Origin: Streptomyces gelaticus
Lineage (GTDB): Bacteria > Actinomycetota > Actinomycetes > Streptomycetales > Streptomycetaceae
NCBI RefSeq assembly: GCF_014649535.1
Contig: NZ_BMTF01000006.1
Location: 316,147 to 380,146 of the forward strand
Direction: 5' to 3'
DNA: 64,000 bases
Positions 1 through 11,448 of the stretch are shown here, piece after piece. The notes below the pieces were generated by a model. It was given only the letters and a program-made list of their open reading frames with translations, did no database searches and was not told the DNA's origin. Position 1 is the stretch's first letter; each line of letters starts with the position of its first letter. Position numbers and translations under genes: made by a program.

Positions 1-1503
1 ATCATGGAGCGCCGTGTCAATGGTCTTGGTGTCTCCGAGGCCGAGGTCCAGACGCAGGGCGATCGCAACATCATCGTCAACATCCCCAAGGGCACGAACT
101 CCGCCCAGGCCCGGGAGCAGGTCGGCACCACGGCCAAGCTGTACTTCCGGCCGGTGCTGACCGTCGCCCAGGGCACGCCCACCCCGGAGCCCAGCGCCTC
201 GTCGTCCGGCAAGCCCACTCCGTCCGGCAGCCCCAGCGCTCCCACCGCGGACAAGGGGAAGGCCTCGGCGACACCCAGCGGGAGCGCCACCACCCAGGGC
301 CGCGCGGTCACCGGCGCACTCAAGGCCGACTCCACGCCCACCCCCAAGGCGAGCACCACGCCCAAGGCCGACACCACGCCGTCGGCATCCGCCGCCGACG
401 AGGCTGCTGCCGCCAAGCTGCAGAAGCAGTTCGCGGCGCTCGACTGCTCCAGCAAGGCGTCCCGCGCCGCGGCCGCACGGGGGGCCAAGCCCACCGACAC
501 GGTCGTCGCATGCAGCTCGGAGGGCGACGCGAAGTACGTCCTCGGTCCGTCCGAGGTGTCCGGCACCGAGGTCGACAACGCCAAGGCCGGCTTCGACCAG
601 CAGCGTGGCATGTGGGTCGTCAACATGGAGTTCACCAAGCAGGGCTCCAAGCAGTTCCAGACGATCACCAAGAAGCTCTCCGCGCAGCAGTCCCCGCAGA
701 ACCAGTTCGCCATCTCCCTGGACGGCGAGGTCGTCTCCGCGCCCCAGGTGAACACCACGCTCAGCGGCAGCGCCGAGATCTCCGGCAGCTTCACCCAGCA
801 GTCCGCCGAGGACCTGGCCAACGTGCTCTCCTACGGTGCGCTCCCGCTCTCGTTCAAGGAGCAGAGCGTCACCACGGTCACCGCCGCGCTCGGTGGCGAG
901 CAGCTCCAGGCCGGTCTGATCGCCGGTGCCATCGGTCTGGCCCTGGTGGTCGTCTACCTGGTGGCCTACTACCGGGGACTCGCGCTCATCGCGCTCCTGA
1001 GCCTCCTGGTCTCCGGCATCCTGACCTACACGATCATGTCGCTGCTCGGCCCGGCCATCGGCTTCGCGCTGAACCTCCCGGCTGTCTGCGGCGCCATCGT
1101 GGCCATCGGTATCACCGCGGACTCCTTCATCGTGTACTTCGAACGGGTCCGCGACGAGATCCGTGAGGGCCGCACGCTCCGCCCGGCCGTCGAACGGGCC
1201 TGGCCGCGCGCCCGGCGCACCATCCTGGTCTCCGACTTCGTGTCGTTCCTCGCCGCCGCGGTGCTCTTCGTCGTCACCGTCGGCAAGGTCCAGGGCTTCG
1301 CGTTCACGCTGGGTCTCACCACTCTGCTCGACGTGGTCGTGGTGTTCTTCTTCACCAAGCCCGTCATGACGCTGATGGCCCGTACGAAGTTCTTCGCAAG
1401 CGGTCACCCGTGGTCCGGTCTGGACCCGAAGCGGCTCGGCGCCAAACCTCCGCTGCGCCGCTCGCGCCGTGTCAACGCCCCCACTGAACCGAAGGAGGCG
1501 TGA
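1..1503 (+). CDS. secD: Protein translocase subunit SecD (5' end cut by window edge)
   Basis: SecD is the membrane partner of SecYEG that uses the proton gradient to help pull exported proteins across the membrane. The frame is open from base 1, so the true start lies outside the window and the ATG at 4 is internal. The visible C-terminal half has the membrane block (about residues 295-470) and the typical SecD segment GITADSFIVYFERVRDEI. Between the two parts of the exported P1 domain, residues about 55-135 form a Pro/Thr/Ser/Ala/Lys-rich stretch that E. coli SecD lacks. secF follows after 1 nt, and its AAGGAGG ribosome site (1492-1498) lies inside the secD 3' end. The family call is certain; the length of the missing N-terminus is unknown. 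Confidence 0.96.
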   Translation: MMERRVNGLGVSEAEVQTQGDRNIIVNIPKGTNSAQAREQVGTTAKLYFRPVLTVAQGTPTPEPSASSSGKPTPSGSPSAPTADKGKASATPSGSATTQGRAVTGALKADSTPTPKASTTPKADTTPSASAADEAAAAKLQKQFAALDCSSKASRAAAARGAKPTDTVVACSSEGDAKYVLGPSEVSGTEVDNAKAGFDQQRGMWVVNMEFTKQGSKQFQTITKKLSAQQSPQNQFAISLDGEVVSAPQVNTTLSGSAEISGSFTQQSAEDLANVLSYGALPLSFKEQSVTTVTAALGGEQLQAGLIAGAIGLALVVVYLVAYYRGLALIALLSLLVSGILTYTIMSLLGPAIGFALNLPAVCGAIVAIGITADSFIVYFERVRDEIREGRTLRPAVERAWPRARRTILVSDFVSFLAAAVLFVVTVGKVQGFAFTLGLTTLLDVVVVFFFTKPVMTLMARTKFFASGHPWSGLDPKRLGAKPPLRRSRRVNAPTEPKEA

Positions 1504-1504
1504 G

Positions 1505-2608
1505 ATGTCGCGACTCGGCACCCTCGGCGCCCGTCTCTACCGAGGCGAGGTCGGCTACGACTTCATCGGCAAGCGCAAGATCTGGTACGGGATCTCGATC
1601 CTGATCACCATCACGGCCATCGTCGGCCTGGCGGTCAGCGGCCTGAACATGGGCATCGAGTTCAAGGGCGGCGCGGTCTTCACCACCCCGAAGACCAGCG
1701 TCACCGTCGCCGAGGCGGAGGACCTGGCCACGGAGGCCTCCGGCCACCAGGCGATCGTCCAGAAGCTCGGCAACGGCGGTCTGCGCATCCAGATCACCGA
1801 GGTCGACACTGCGAAGTCCGACGAGATCAAGGGCAAGCTCTCCAAGGATCTCGACGTCCCGGCGGAGAAGATCGCCGCCGACCTGGTCGGCCCCAGCTGG
1901 GGTGAGCAGATCGCCAACAAGGCCTGGACCGGCCTCGGCATCTTCATGGTCCTCGTGGTGATCTACCTGGCCATCGCCTTCGAGTGGCGCATGGCGATCG
2001 CGGCCCTGGTCGCACTGATCCACGACATCACCATCACGGTCGGCATCTACGCCCTGGTCGGTTTCGAGGTCACCCCGGGCACCGTGATCGGTCTGCTGAC
2101 GATCCTCGGATACTCCCTCTACGACACGGTCGTCGTCTTCGACAGCCTCAGGGAGAGCACGAACGACATCACCAAGCAGACCCGCTGGACATACAGCGAG
2201 ATCGCCAACCGCTCGATCAACGGCACACTGGTCCGCTCCATCAACACCACCGTCGTGGCCCTGCTCCCCGTCGCCGGTCTGCTCTTCATCGGCGGCGGTG
2301 TCCTCGGCGCCGGCATGCTGAACGACATCTCGCTGTCGCTGTTCGTCGGCCTCGCGGCCGGTGCGTATTCCTCGATCTTCATCGCCACCCCGCTCGTCGC
2401 CGACCTCAAGGAACGCGACCCGCAGATGAAGGCCCTGAAGAAGCGGGTCCTCGCCAAGCGCGCCGCAGCCGCCGCCAAGGGCGAGTCCGGCGAGGACGAC
2501 CCGTCGGACGACGGCTACCCCCAGGACGCCGCACCCGCCGCCGCTGTCGTCGGCCAGCGCCAGCAGCCCCCCAGGGGCCAAGGCCGGACCCAGGGGAAGC
2601 GTCGATGA
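1505..2608 (+). CDS. secF: Protein translocase subunit SecF
   Basis: SecF pairs with SecD in the SecDF export motor. The 367-residue protein has a first membrane helix near residues 22-44, then the family motif GIEFKGG, an exported domain, and five further helices including LTILGYSLYDTVVVFDSLRE and the SINGTLVRSINTT segment. The C-terminal tail is Ala/Gly/Gln-rich and cytoplasmic. The ATG at 1505 is chosen because AAGGAGG sits 6 nt upstream and secD ends 1 nt before. Its stop overlaps the apt start (ATGA), so translation of secD, secF and apt is probably coupled. Confidence 0.97.
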   Translation: MSRLGTLGARLYRGEVGYDFIGKRKIWYGISILITITAIVGLAVSGLNMGIEFKGGAVFTTPKTSVTVAEAEDLATEASGHQAIVQKLGNGGLRIQITEVDTAKSDEIKGKLSKDLDVPAEKIAADLVGPSWGEQIANKAWTGLGIFMVLVVIYLAIAFEWRMAIAALVALIHDITITVGIYALVGFEVTPGTVIGLLTILGYSLYDTVVVFDSLRESTNDITKQTRWTYSEIANRSINGTLVRSINTTVVALLPVAGLLFIGGGVLGAGMLNDISLSLFVGLAAGAYSSIFIATPLVADLKERDPQMKALKKRVLAKRAAAAAKGESGEDDPSDDGYPQDAAPAAAVVGQRQQPPRGQGRTQGKRR

Positions 2609-3156
2609 CCAGTACCACCGACAGCACCCGCGCGCTCCTGCTCAGCCGGATCCGCGACGTGCCGGACTACCCGAAGCAGGGCGTGCTGTTCAAGGACATC
2701 ACGCCGCTGCTCGCGGACCCCACGGCGTTCGCGGCCCTCACCGACACCCTCGCGGAGCTGTGCGTACGGCACGGCGCCACGAAGGTCGTCGGCCTGGAAG
2801 CACGCGGCTTCATCCTGGCCGCCCCGGTCGCGGTCCGGGCCGGGCTCGGCTTCGTGCCCGTCCGCAAGGCGGGCAAGCTGCCCGGAGCCACGCTCGGCCA
2901 GGCGTACGACCTGGAGTACGGCACCGCCGAGATCGAGATCCACGCGGAGGACCTGTCTGGCGACGACCGGATCATGGTCATCGACGACGTCCTCGCCACC
3001 GGTGGCACCGCCGAGGCCTCGCTGGAGCTGATCCGGCGGGCCGGTGCCGAGGTCGCGGGCGTCGCGGTCCTCATGGAGCTCGGCTTCCTGCCCGGACGGG
3101 CCCGTCTGGAGCAGGGCCTGCGCGGCGCGCCGCTGGAGGTGCTGCTCACGGTCTGA
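2605..3156 (+). CDS. apt: Adenine phosphoribosyltransferase
   Basis: Apt salvages adenine by joining it to PRPP to form AMP and pyrophosphate in the cytoplasm. The 183-residue length is normal. The PRPP-binding motif [12 protein letters not shown] lies at residues 125-136, and the N-terminal part has the usual [16 protein letters not shown] segment. The start overlaps the secF stop by 4 nt. Sitting between secDF and relA is the usual actinobacterial order, and places purine salvage beside (p)ppGpp metabolism. A strong hairpin at 3195-3230 ends the secD-secF-apt unit. Confidence 0.96.
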   Translation: MTSTTDSTRALLLSRIRDVPDYPKQGVLFKDITPLLADPTAFAALTDTLAELCVRHGATKVVGLEARGFILAAPVAVRAGLGFVPVRKAGKLPGATLGQAYDLEYGTAEIEIHAEDLSGDDRIMVIDDVLATGGTAEASLELIRRAGAEVAGVAVLMELGFLPGRARLEQGLRGAPLEVLLTV

Positions 3157-3194
3157 GCAGCACCGGCCGTACGCGGCAGCCGATCATGTGCATA

Positions 3195-3230
3195 CGGACG
3201 GGCACCCGGGAACAATCGGGTGCCCGTCCG
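3195..3230 (+). terminator. Hairpin terminator after apt
   Basis: A perfect 14-bp stem, CGGACGGGCACCCG (3195-3208) with CGGGTGCCCGTCCG (3217-3230), encloses an 8-nt loop. There is no T-run. It lies 38 nt after the apt stop and separates the secDF-apt unit from relA. Confidence 0.8.
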
Positions 3231-3325
3231 GCGTTGTCAGGAGTCTCACGGTCCCCGAGGGAGGACCGGCCGCAGGGTCGATACGATGGCCTCTCCGGGT
3301 ACCCGGATCCGCACGAGGAGCGCTC

Positions 3326-5905
<2,580 letters not shown>

Positions 5906-5916
5906 CACACATGCGA

Positions 5917-5951
5917 AAGGGGCCCCCGTACGCCATGTACGGGAGCCCCTT
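5917..5951. terminator. Bidirectional terminator between relA and the DUF349 gene
   Basis: An inverted repeat, AAGGGGC plus CCCGTAC on the left and GTACGGG plus GCCCCTT on the right, has one C/A mismatch and a 5-nt loop. The minus-strand reading has no long T-run. It lies in the 63-bp gap between the convergent relA and DUF349 genes and can serve both. Confidence 0.75.
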
Positions 5952-5968
5952 CCTCGTGGTGCCCGGTC

Positions 5969-7198
5969 TCAGCCGCCGAACTCCTCAAGGCCCTTGAGCG
6001 CCTGGTCCAGGAGTGCCTGCCGGCCCTCCAGCTCCTTGGCCAGCTTGTCGGCGCGGGCGTTGTTGCCCGAGGCACGGGCCGTGTCGATCTGCGTACGCAG
6101 CTTGTCCACGGCGGCCTGGAGCTGACCGGTCAGACCCGCGGCGCGCGCACGCGCCTCGGGGTTCGTCCGCCGCCACTCCGACTCCTCGGCCTCCTGGAGC
6201 GCCCGCTCCACCGCGTGCATCCGCCCCTCGACCTTCGGGCGGGCGTCACGCGGTACGTGGCCGATGGCCTCCCAGCGCTCGTTGATGGCCCGGAACGCGG
6301 CCCTGGCCGCCTTCAGGTCCTTCACCGGCACCAGCCGCTCGGCCTCGACCGCGAGCTCCTCCTTGAGCTTGAGGTTCTCGCCCTGCTCCGCGTCCCGCTC
6401 GGCGAAGACCTCGCTGCGGGCGGCGAAGAAGATGTCCTGGGCACCGCGGAAGCGGTTCCAGAGGTCGTCCTCGGCCTCGCGCTGGGCGCGGCCCGCCGCC
6501 TTCCACTCCGTCATCAGGTCGCGGTAGCGGGCGGCCGTGGCCCCCCAGTCCGTGGAACCGGAGAGCGACTCCGCCTCGACGACCAGCTTTTCCTTGGCCT
6601 TGCGGGCCTCCTCGCGCTGGGCGTCCAGCGATGCGAAGTGGGCCTTGCGGCGCTTGGAGAACGCCGAGCGGGCGTGCGAGAAGCGGTGCCACAGCTCGTC
6701 GTCGGACTTGCGGTCGAGCCGCGGCAGGCTCTTCCACGTGTCGACGAGCGCACGGAGTCGCTCGCCCGCGGAGCGCCACTGCTCGCTCTGCGCCAGCTCC
6801 TCGGCCTCGGTGACCAGGGCCTCCTTGGCGTGCTTCGCCTCGTCGGTCTGCTTCGCCTTCTGGGCCTTGCGCTCCTCGCGCCGCGAGTCGACCGTCGCGA
6901 CGAGCGCGTCGAGCCGCTTGCGCAGCGCGTCGAGGTCACCGACGGCGTGATGCTCGTCCACCTGCAGACGCAGATGCTCGATGGCGGTCGTCGCGTCCTT
7001 CGCCGACAGGTCTGTGGTCTTCACCCGCCGTTCGAGGAGGCCGATCTCGACCACAATGCCCTCGTACTTGCGCTCGAAGTAGGCCAGAGCCTCCTCGGGG
7101 GAACCCGCCTGCCACGATCCGACGACCTGCTCGCCGTCGGCTGTCCGCACGTACACGGTGCCGGTCTCATCGACACGGCCCCACGGGTCGCTGCTCAC
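5969..7198 (-). CDS. DUF349 domain protein
   Basis: A 409-residue, highly charged, mostly alpha-helical protein of unknown function. It carries repeated DUF349-type units, seen as recurring W-x(n)-W/RF patterns (for example WHRFSHARSAF, WKAAGRAQREAEDDLWNRF and WEAIGHVPRD), and ends in a Lys/Arg/Glu-rich coiled-coil region. The GTG at 7198 is chosen over the upstream ATG at 7294 because GGAGGAGG precedes it and the protein then begins SSDPWGRVDETGTVYV, which reads as a folded N-terminus; the upstream extension is low-complexity. The leader contains two stem-loops (7215-7247 and 7263-7281) and a possible -10 at 7293-7298. Neighbours give no functional clue beyond the conserved location next to relA. 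Confidence 0.85.
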   Translation of the reverse strand: MSSDPWGRVDETGTVYVRTADGEQVVGSWQAGSPEEALAYFERKYEGIVVEIGLLERRVKTTDLSAKDATTAIEHLRLQVDEHHAVGDLDALRKRLDALVATVDSRREERKAQKAKQTDEAKHAKEALVTEAEELAQSEQWRSAGERLRALVDTWKSLPRLDRKSDDELWHRFSHARSAFSKRRKAHFASLDAQREEARKAKEKLVVEAESLSGSTDWGATAARYRDLMTEWKAAGRAQREAEDDLWNRFRGAQDIFFAARSEVFAERDAEQGENLKLKEELAVEAERLVPVKDLKAARAAFRAINERWEAIGHVPRDARPKVEGRMHAVERALQEAEESEWRRTNPEARARAAGLTGQLQAAVDKLRTQIDTARASGNNARADKLAKELEGRQALLDQALKGLEEFGG

Positions 7199-7214
7199 AG
7201 CGCCTCCTCCACCT

Positions 7215-7281
7215 GATGCCCGCGAGGGGGTTCGCCCCCCTGGCATCGTCCACAGTTTCCTGGGGCGGGCAGCGCCCGCCC
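7215..7281 (-). promoter_or_regulatory. Structured 5' leader of the DUF349 gene
   Basis: Two inverted repeats lie between the likely promoter and the start codon. One is GGGGG-TTCG-CCCCC (7226-7239) nested inside GATGCC (7215-7220) and GGCATC (7242-7247). The other is an 8-bp stem GGGCGGGC (7263-7270) with GCCCGCCC (7274-7281). A TAGATT box on the minus strand (7298 to 7293) could be the -10. Whether the leader is regulatory is inference. Confidence 0.4.
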
Positions 7282-7387
7282 TGCACAACGCCAATCTAGG
7301 CGACCGGCCGCCCGGCTGTCCGCACTCAGCGCGGCCGAAATAAATCCGGCCCGCGCTCGCCCTCTCCGGCCGGCCGGCCCGGGCCGG

Positions 7388-8182
7388 TCACGACTTGTCG
7401 ACAGCCGCCTTCGTGATCTTCACTTCCTTCTTCGGCGCACCGTCTGGGGCACCACCCGCCGCGCCCGCCGCACCGATGTCCTTGACGGCTTTCAGCGAGG
7501 CGTCGTCCATCGTGCCGAACGGGGTGTAGGTGGGCGGCAGTTTGCTGTCCTTGTACACCAGGAAGAACTGGCTGCCACCGGTGTGCGGCTGGCCGGTGTT
7601 CGCCATCGCCACCGTGCCGGCCGGGTAGGTGACCGTGCCGTCCTTGCCCGCCTTGCCCAGTGCGGTCAGGTTCTCGTCCGGGATCGTGTAGCCGGGGCCG
7701 CCCGTGCCGTCGCCCTTGGGGTCGCCGCACTGCAGCACGAAGATGCCCTGCGTGGTCAGCCGGTGGCACTTCGTGCCGTTGAAGAAACCCTTGTCGGCGA
7801 GCGACTTGAAGGAGTTCGTGGTGTGCGGGGTCTTCGCCGCGTCCATGGTGAACGCGATGTCGCCCTGGCTCGTCTTGAGCGACATCTTGTACCCGGCCTT
7901 CTTGTCGATCTTCATCGCGGGCTCGGGCGCCTTGCTCTCCTTCTCCTTCGGCGACGCGTCGGCCGACGGGCTCGAACTCGCGGCGGCGTCCGCCTTGTCC
8001 TTCTTGCCGTCGTCGCCGAGGGCGAGGTAGGAGCCGACACCTATGACCGCCACCACGGCGACCGTGGACGCGATGACGACCGTCAGCCGCCTCGTCCTGC
8101 GGCGGGCCTCCTCCCGGCGCTGCTGCTGCCGCTCGAACTTCTCCCTGGCGAGCTGCCGCCGCCGCTGATCGCTGCTGACCAC
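7388..8182 (-). CDS. Membrane-anchored cyclophilin-type peptidyl-prolyl isomerase
   Basis: A predicted proline isomerase acting outside the membrane. From the GTG at 8182 it is 264 residues long: a basic, Arg/Gln-rich cytoplasmic head (1-33), one membrane helix (about 34-57, TVVIASTVAVVAVIGVGSYL), a Ser/Ala/Lys linker, then a cyclophilin domain from about residue 95 with FNGTKCHRLTTQGIFVLQCGD and the TGGSQFFLVY core. The start is set by AAGGAG(AT) at 8189-8196, 6 nt upstream; the frame runs further upstream but without a ribosome site. It is transcribed away from the MBL hydrolase gene. Its role may be folding of exported proteins, which is inferred from topology only. Confidence 0.9.
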   Translation of the reverse strand: MVSSDQRRRQLAREKFERQQQRREEARRRTRRLTVVIASTVAVVAVIGVGSYLALGDDGKKDKADAAASSSPSADASPKEKESKAPEPAMKIDKKAGYKMSLKTSQGDIAFTMDAAKTPHTTNSFKSLADKGFFNGTKCHRLTTQGIFVLQCGDPKGDGTGGPGYTIPDENLTALGKAGKDGTVTYPAGTVAMANTGQPHTGGSQFFLVYKDSKLPPTYTPFGTMDDASLKAVKDIGAAGAAGGAPDGAPKKEVKITKAAVDKS

Positions 8183-8266
8183 CGGGTGATCTCCTTGTAG
8201 GTCGTGTGATGGGGCCTTGGCTGCCCCGTACCGTATATGGGTTAGCTGTGGAATGAGGAGCGCCGG

Positions 8267-8272
8267 TAGGCT
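8267..8272 (+). promoter_or_regulatory. -10 box (TAGGCT) upstream of the MBL hydrolase gene
   Basis: TAGGCT fits the Streptomyces TAnnnT -10 pattern and recurs before several other genes in this window. Transcription would begin near 8280, giving a leader of about 50 nt. No convincing -35 box is seen. Confidence 0.4.
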
Positions 8273-8330
8273 CTGAACTGCCGCGACCTTCTCAGTCGCG
8301 ATCCGCGTCGGACGACCATTAAGGACGATC

Positions 8331-9017
8331 GTGCTCATTGCCGGGTTCCCCGCAGGGGCCTGGGGGACCAACTGCTATCTGGTCGCCCCGGCCGCAGGCG
8401 AGGAGTGCGTGATCATCGACCCGGGCCACCAGGCCGCGGCCGGAGTCGAGGAAGCGCTGAAGAAGCATCGGCTGAAGCCCGTCGCCGTCGTACTGACCCA
8501 CGGCCACATCGACCATGTCGCCTCGGTCGTCCCGGTGTGCGGCGCGCACGACGTCCCCGCCTGGATCCACCCGGAGGACCGGTTCATGATGAGCGACCCG
8601 GAGAAGGCCCTCGGCCGCTCCATCGGGATGCCGCTCATGGGCGAGCTGACGATCGGGGAGCCGGACGACGTCAAGGAACTGAGCGACGGCGCCCGGCTGA
8701 AGCTGGCCGGTCTGGAGTTCGGTGTCGCGCATGCGCCCGGCCATACCAAGGGGTCGGTGACGTTCAGGATGCCCGAGGCCGCGGATGTTCCGCAGATCCT
8801 CTTCTCGGGCGACCTGCTCTTCGCCGGCTCCGTCGGACGCACCGACCTGCCCGGCGGCGACCACGCCGAGCTGCTCGAGTCGCTGGCGCGTGTGTGCCTG
8901 CCGCTCGACGACTCGACCGTGGTGCTGTCCGGCCACGGCCCCCAGACGACCATCGGCCGCGAGCGCGCCTCGAATCCGTTCCTGAACGGCATGGACGCGC
9001 CCCGACGAGGAATGTGA
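8331..9017 (+). CDS. MBL-fold metallo-hydrolase (glyoxalase II-like)
   Basis: A 228-residue zinc hydrolase of the metallo-beta-lactamase fold, most like glyoxalase II-type thioester hydrolases. The metal motif THGHIDH is at residues about 56-62, a further His is in APGHTKGS (about 134-141), the bridging Asp in FSGDLLF, and the last His in LSGHGPQT. The GTG at 8331 has AAGGA about 6 nt upstream. hisS begins 13 nt after its stop, so the two are probably co-transcribed. The true substrate cannot be read from sequence. Confidence 0.88.
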   Translation: MLIAGFPAGAWGTNCYLVAPAAGEECVIIDPGHQAAAGVEEALKKHRLKPVAVVLTHGHIDHVASVVPVCGAHDVPAWIHPEDRFMMSDPEKALGRSIGMPLMGELTIGEPDDVKELSDGARLKLAGLEFGVAHAPGHTKGSVTFRMPEAADVPQILFSGDLLFAGSVGRTDLPGGDHAELLESLARVCLPLDDSTVVLSGHGPQTTIGRERASNPFLNGMDAPRRGM

Positions 9018-9029
9018 CGAGAACATCCC

Positions 9030-10292
9030 GTGAGCACTTTCAAGGCCCCCAAGGGCACGTACGACCTGACCCCGCCGGATTCCGCCAAGTACCTCGCGGT
9101 GCGCGAGGCCATCGCCGCGCCCTTGAAGAACTCCGGCTTCGGCTACATCGAGACCCCCGGCTTCGAGGACGTCGCCCTCTTCTCGCGCGGTGTCGGTGAG
9201 TCCACCGACATCGTGACCAAGGAGATGTACACCCTCACCACCAAGGGCGGCTCCCAGCTGGCACTGCGCCCCGAGGGCACCGCCTCCGTGCTCCGCGCCG
9301 CACTGGAGGCCAACCTCCACAAGCTCGGCAATCTGCCCGTGAAGCTCTGGTACTCCGGCTCGTACTACCGCTACGAGCGCCCGCAGAAGGGCCGCTACCG
9401 GCACTTCTCGCAGGTCGGCGCCGAGGCGATCGGCGCCGAGGACCCGGCGCTGGACGCCGAGCTGATCATTCTGGCCGACCAGGCGTACCGCGCGCTGGGC
9501 CTGCGGAACTTCCGCATCCTGCTCAATTCGCTGGGCGACAAGGAGTGCCGCCCCGTCTACCGCGACGCTCTCCAGGGCTTCCTGCGCGAGCTCGACCTGG
9601 ACGAGGAGACCCGCCGCCGCATCGAGATCAACCCGCTCCGGGTTCTCGACGACAAGCGGCCCGAGGTGCAGAAGCAGCTGGCCGGCGCCCCGGTGCTGCG
9701 CGACTACCTCTGCGACGCCTGCAAGGCGTACCACGAGGAGGTGCGCGACCTGCTCTCCGCGGCCGGTGTGGTGTACGAGGACGACGAGAAGCTCGTCCGC
9801 GGCCTCGACTACTACACCCGCACCACCTTCGAGTTCGTCCACGACGGGCTCGGCTCGCAGTCCGCGGTGGGCGGCGGCGGCCGCTACGACGGTCTGTCCG
9901 AGATGATCGGCGGACCGGCGCTCCCGTCGGTCGGCTGGGCGCTCGGCGTGGACCGTACGGTGCTCGCACTGGAGGCGGAGGGCATCGAGCTCGAACTGCC
10001 CGACGCCACCAGCGTCTTCGCGGTGCCGCTCGGCGAGGAGGCCCGCCGGGTGCTCTTCGGCATCGTCACGCAGCTGCGCCGGGAGGGCGTGGCGGCGGAC
10101 TTCGCTTATGGGAACCGGGGCCTCAAGGGCGCGATGAAGAGCGCGAACCGGTCGGGAGCCCGCTTCACGATCGTCGCGGGCGAGCGGGACCTCGCCGAGG
10201 GCCTCGTCCAGCTCAAGGACATGGAGTCCGGCGAGCAGACGCCCGTGCCCCTGACCGAAGTGGCCGGGACGATCCGCGAGCGTCTGGCCTAG
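9030..10292 (+). CDS. hisS: Histidyl-tRNA synthetase
   Basis: HisRS charges tRNA-His. The 420-residue class II synthetase shows motif 2 ([14 protein letters not shown]), the two histidine-specific motifs ([12 protein letters not shown] and GGGGRYDGL) and a C-terminal anticodon-binding domain. The GTG at 9030 begins [11 protein letters not shown], the normal HisRS N-terminus. A 9-bp hairpin at 10307-10330 follows the stop. Confidence 0.97.
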   Translation: MSTFKAPKGTYDLTPPDSAKYLAVREAIAAPLKNSGFGYIETPGFEDVALFSRGVGESTDIVTKEMYTLTTKGGSQLALRPEGTASVLRAALEANLHKLGNLPVKLWYSGSYYRYERPQKGRYRHFSQVGAEAIGAEDPALDAELIILADQAYRALGLRNFRILLNSLGDKECRPVYRDALQGFLRELDLDEETRRRIEINPLRVLDDKRPEVQKQLAGAPVLRDYLCDACKAYHEEVRDLLSAAGVVYEDDEKLVRGLDYYTRTTFEFVHDGLGSQSAVGGGGRYDGLSEMIGGPALPSVGWALGVDRTVLALEAEGIELELPDATSVFAVPLGEEARRVLFGIVTQLRREGVAADFAYGNRGLKGAMKSANRSGARFTIVAGERDLAEGLVQLKDMESGEQTPVPLTEVAGTIRERLA

Positions 10293-10306
10293 GTCGTGTG
10301 GGAGGC

Positions 10307-10330
10307 GCCGGCGGACTTCGTTCCGCCGGC
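10307..10330 (+). terminator. Hairpin terminator after hisS
   Basis: GCCGGCGGA (10307-10315) pairs with TCCGCCGGC (10322-10330) around a 6-nt loop, 14 nt after the hisS stop. There is no T-run. Confidence 0.65.
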
Positions 10331-10385
10331 CGCCCCCGTCAGCCATCGCGTCAACTCGGCGAGTACGGATTCATACCTCCGAGTG

Positions 10386-10706
10386 ATGTCAACTTGGGAA
10401 TGCCCAGGGTGGTGGGGCCCTGCCGAGCACCGGCCCGGTGCCCTCGTCACGGCTTCCGCGGTCCTGCTCCTCCCTGCCCTGGCCGATGCCGGGATCCCGA
10501 CCCCTTCGCCTGCGGATGCGCAGGTCCGGGCGTCGGCGCCGGTCGGCCGGCCACCCGGCTTCCCCGGGCCGCGCACCTCCGCCGCGAGTCCGGTCATCGC
10601 ACGGAGCCTCTTCCCGACCCCTGAGCTCCGCACCGGCCGTGCGCAGAACTTGAGTCATCTTTATGTCCATCGAACAGAGGGCCGGTGCCATGGTGCGGCA
10701 CAATGA
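10386..10706 (+). CDS. Possible small secreted protein, doubtful
   Basis: A 106-codon frame from ATG 10386 in the 450-bp gap between hisS and the VKOR gene. After a Trp/Cys-rich start it contains the hydrophobic run ALVTASAVLLLPALADA (about residues 19-35), which resembles a signal peptide with an Ala-x-Ala type end, followed by a Pro/Ala-rich tail. No good ribosome site precedes it and no known domain is recognisable. If it is not a gene, this stretch holds only the hisS terminator and the VKOR promoter region. Confidence 0.25.
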   Translation: MSTWECPGWWGPAEHRPGALVTASAVLLLPALADAGIPTPSPADAQVRASAPVGRPPGFPGPRTSAASPVIARSLFPTPELRTGRAQNLSHLYVHRTEGRCHGAAQ

Positions 10707-10743
10707 CCGTGCCCAGCAGCCCACTCACTGATGGAACGGCGAT

Positions 10744-11379
10744 ATGACGACTGCAGCGGTTGACCATCCCTCCTCCGAACAGGACGAGGACGGCGGGAAC
10801 AGGACCATCGGCGGCAGCCGGGGGCTCGCACTGCTGTTGGTGATCACCGGCGCCGCCGGACTCCTCGCCGCCTGGATCATCACGATCGACAAGTTCAAGC
10901 TGCTGGAAGACCCCAACTTCACACCGGGTTGCAGCCTCAACCCTGTTGTCGCGTGCGGCAACATCATGAAGAGCGAGCAGGCGGCCGCCTTCGGCTTCCC
11001 GAACCCGATGCTCGGCATGGCCACCTACCCCGTGATCATCGGGATCGGGCTGGCGCTGCTCGCGGGCGCCCGCTTCCGCAGCTGGTACTGGCTCGGGATG
11101 AACGCCGGCACACTGTTCGGCGTCGGCTTCTGCACCTGGCTCCAGTACCAGTCGCTCTACAACATCAACTCGCTCTGCCTCTGGTGCTGCCTGGCCTGGG
11201 TCGCCACGATCTTCATGTTCTGCTACGTCACCACGCACAACATCGAGCACCGGATCATTCCCGCGCCGAACTGGCTGCGCAACGGCCTGACGGAGTTCCA
11301 CTGGGTGCCGCCGGTCCTGTGGACCGGCATCATCGGCATGCTGATCCTGACCCGCTGGTGGGACTTCTGGACCAGCTGA
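10744..11379 (+). CDS. Vitamin K epoxide reductase (VKOR) family membrane protein
   Basis: Bacterial VKOR homologues reoxidise a DsbA-like thioredoxin outside the membrane and pass electrons to quinone, so they drive disulfide formation in actinobacteria. The 211-residue protein has four to five membrane helices. The active-site CxxC is Cys145-Leu-Trp-Cys148 and the loop cysteine pair is Cys63 and Cys71, so all four electron-relay cysteines are present. An additional Cys149 follows the motif directly. No DsbA-like gene is adjacent; the partner must lie elsewhere. Confidence 0.92.
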   Translation: MTTAAVDHPSSEQDEDGGNRTIGGSRGLALLLVITGAAGLLAAWIITIDKFKLLEDPNFTPGCSLNPVVACGNIMKSEQAAAFGFPNPMLGMATYPVIIGIGLALLAGARFRSWYWLGMNAGTLFGVGFCTWLQYQSLYNINSLCLWCCLAWVATIFMFCYVTTHNIEHRIIPAPNWLRNGLTEFHWVPPVLWTGIIGMLILTRWWDFWTS

Positions 11380-11435
11380 CAGGCGCCGGCCTCTCCCGGG
11401 CGACCGGGCCCGGCAGGGATGTCGGTGCCGTGGCA

Positions 11436-11441
11436 TAGGCT
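11436..11441 (+). promoter_or_regulatory. -10 box for a leaderless rarA transcript
   Basis: TAGGCT is followed by 7 nt and then the GTG start at 11449, with no ribosome site in between. This spacing places the transcription start at the start codon, which predicts a leaderless mRNA. Confidence 0.6.
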
Positions 11442-11448
11442 TCAAATC

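Noticed and set aside
10289..10633. Minus-strand open frame in the hisS-VKOR gap
   Set aside because: It runs over the hisS terminator, has no ribosome site and no recognisable domain.
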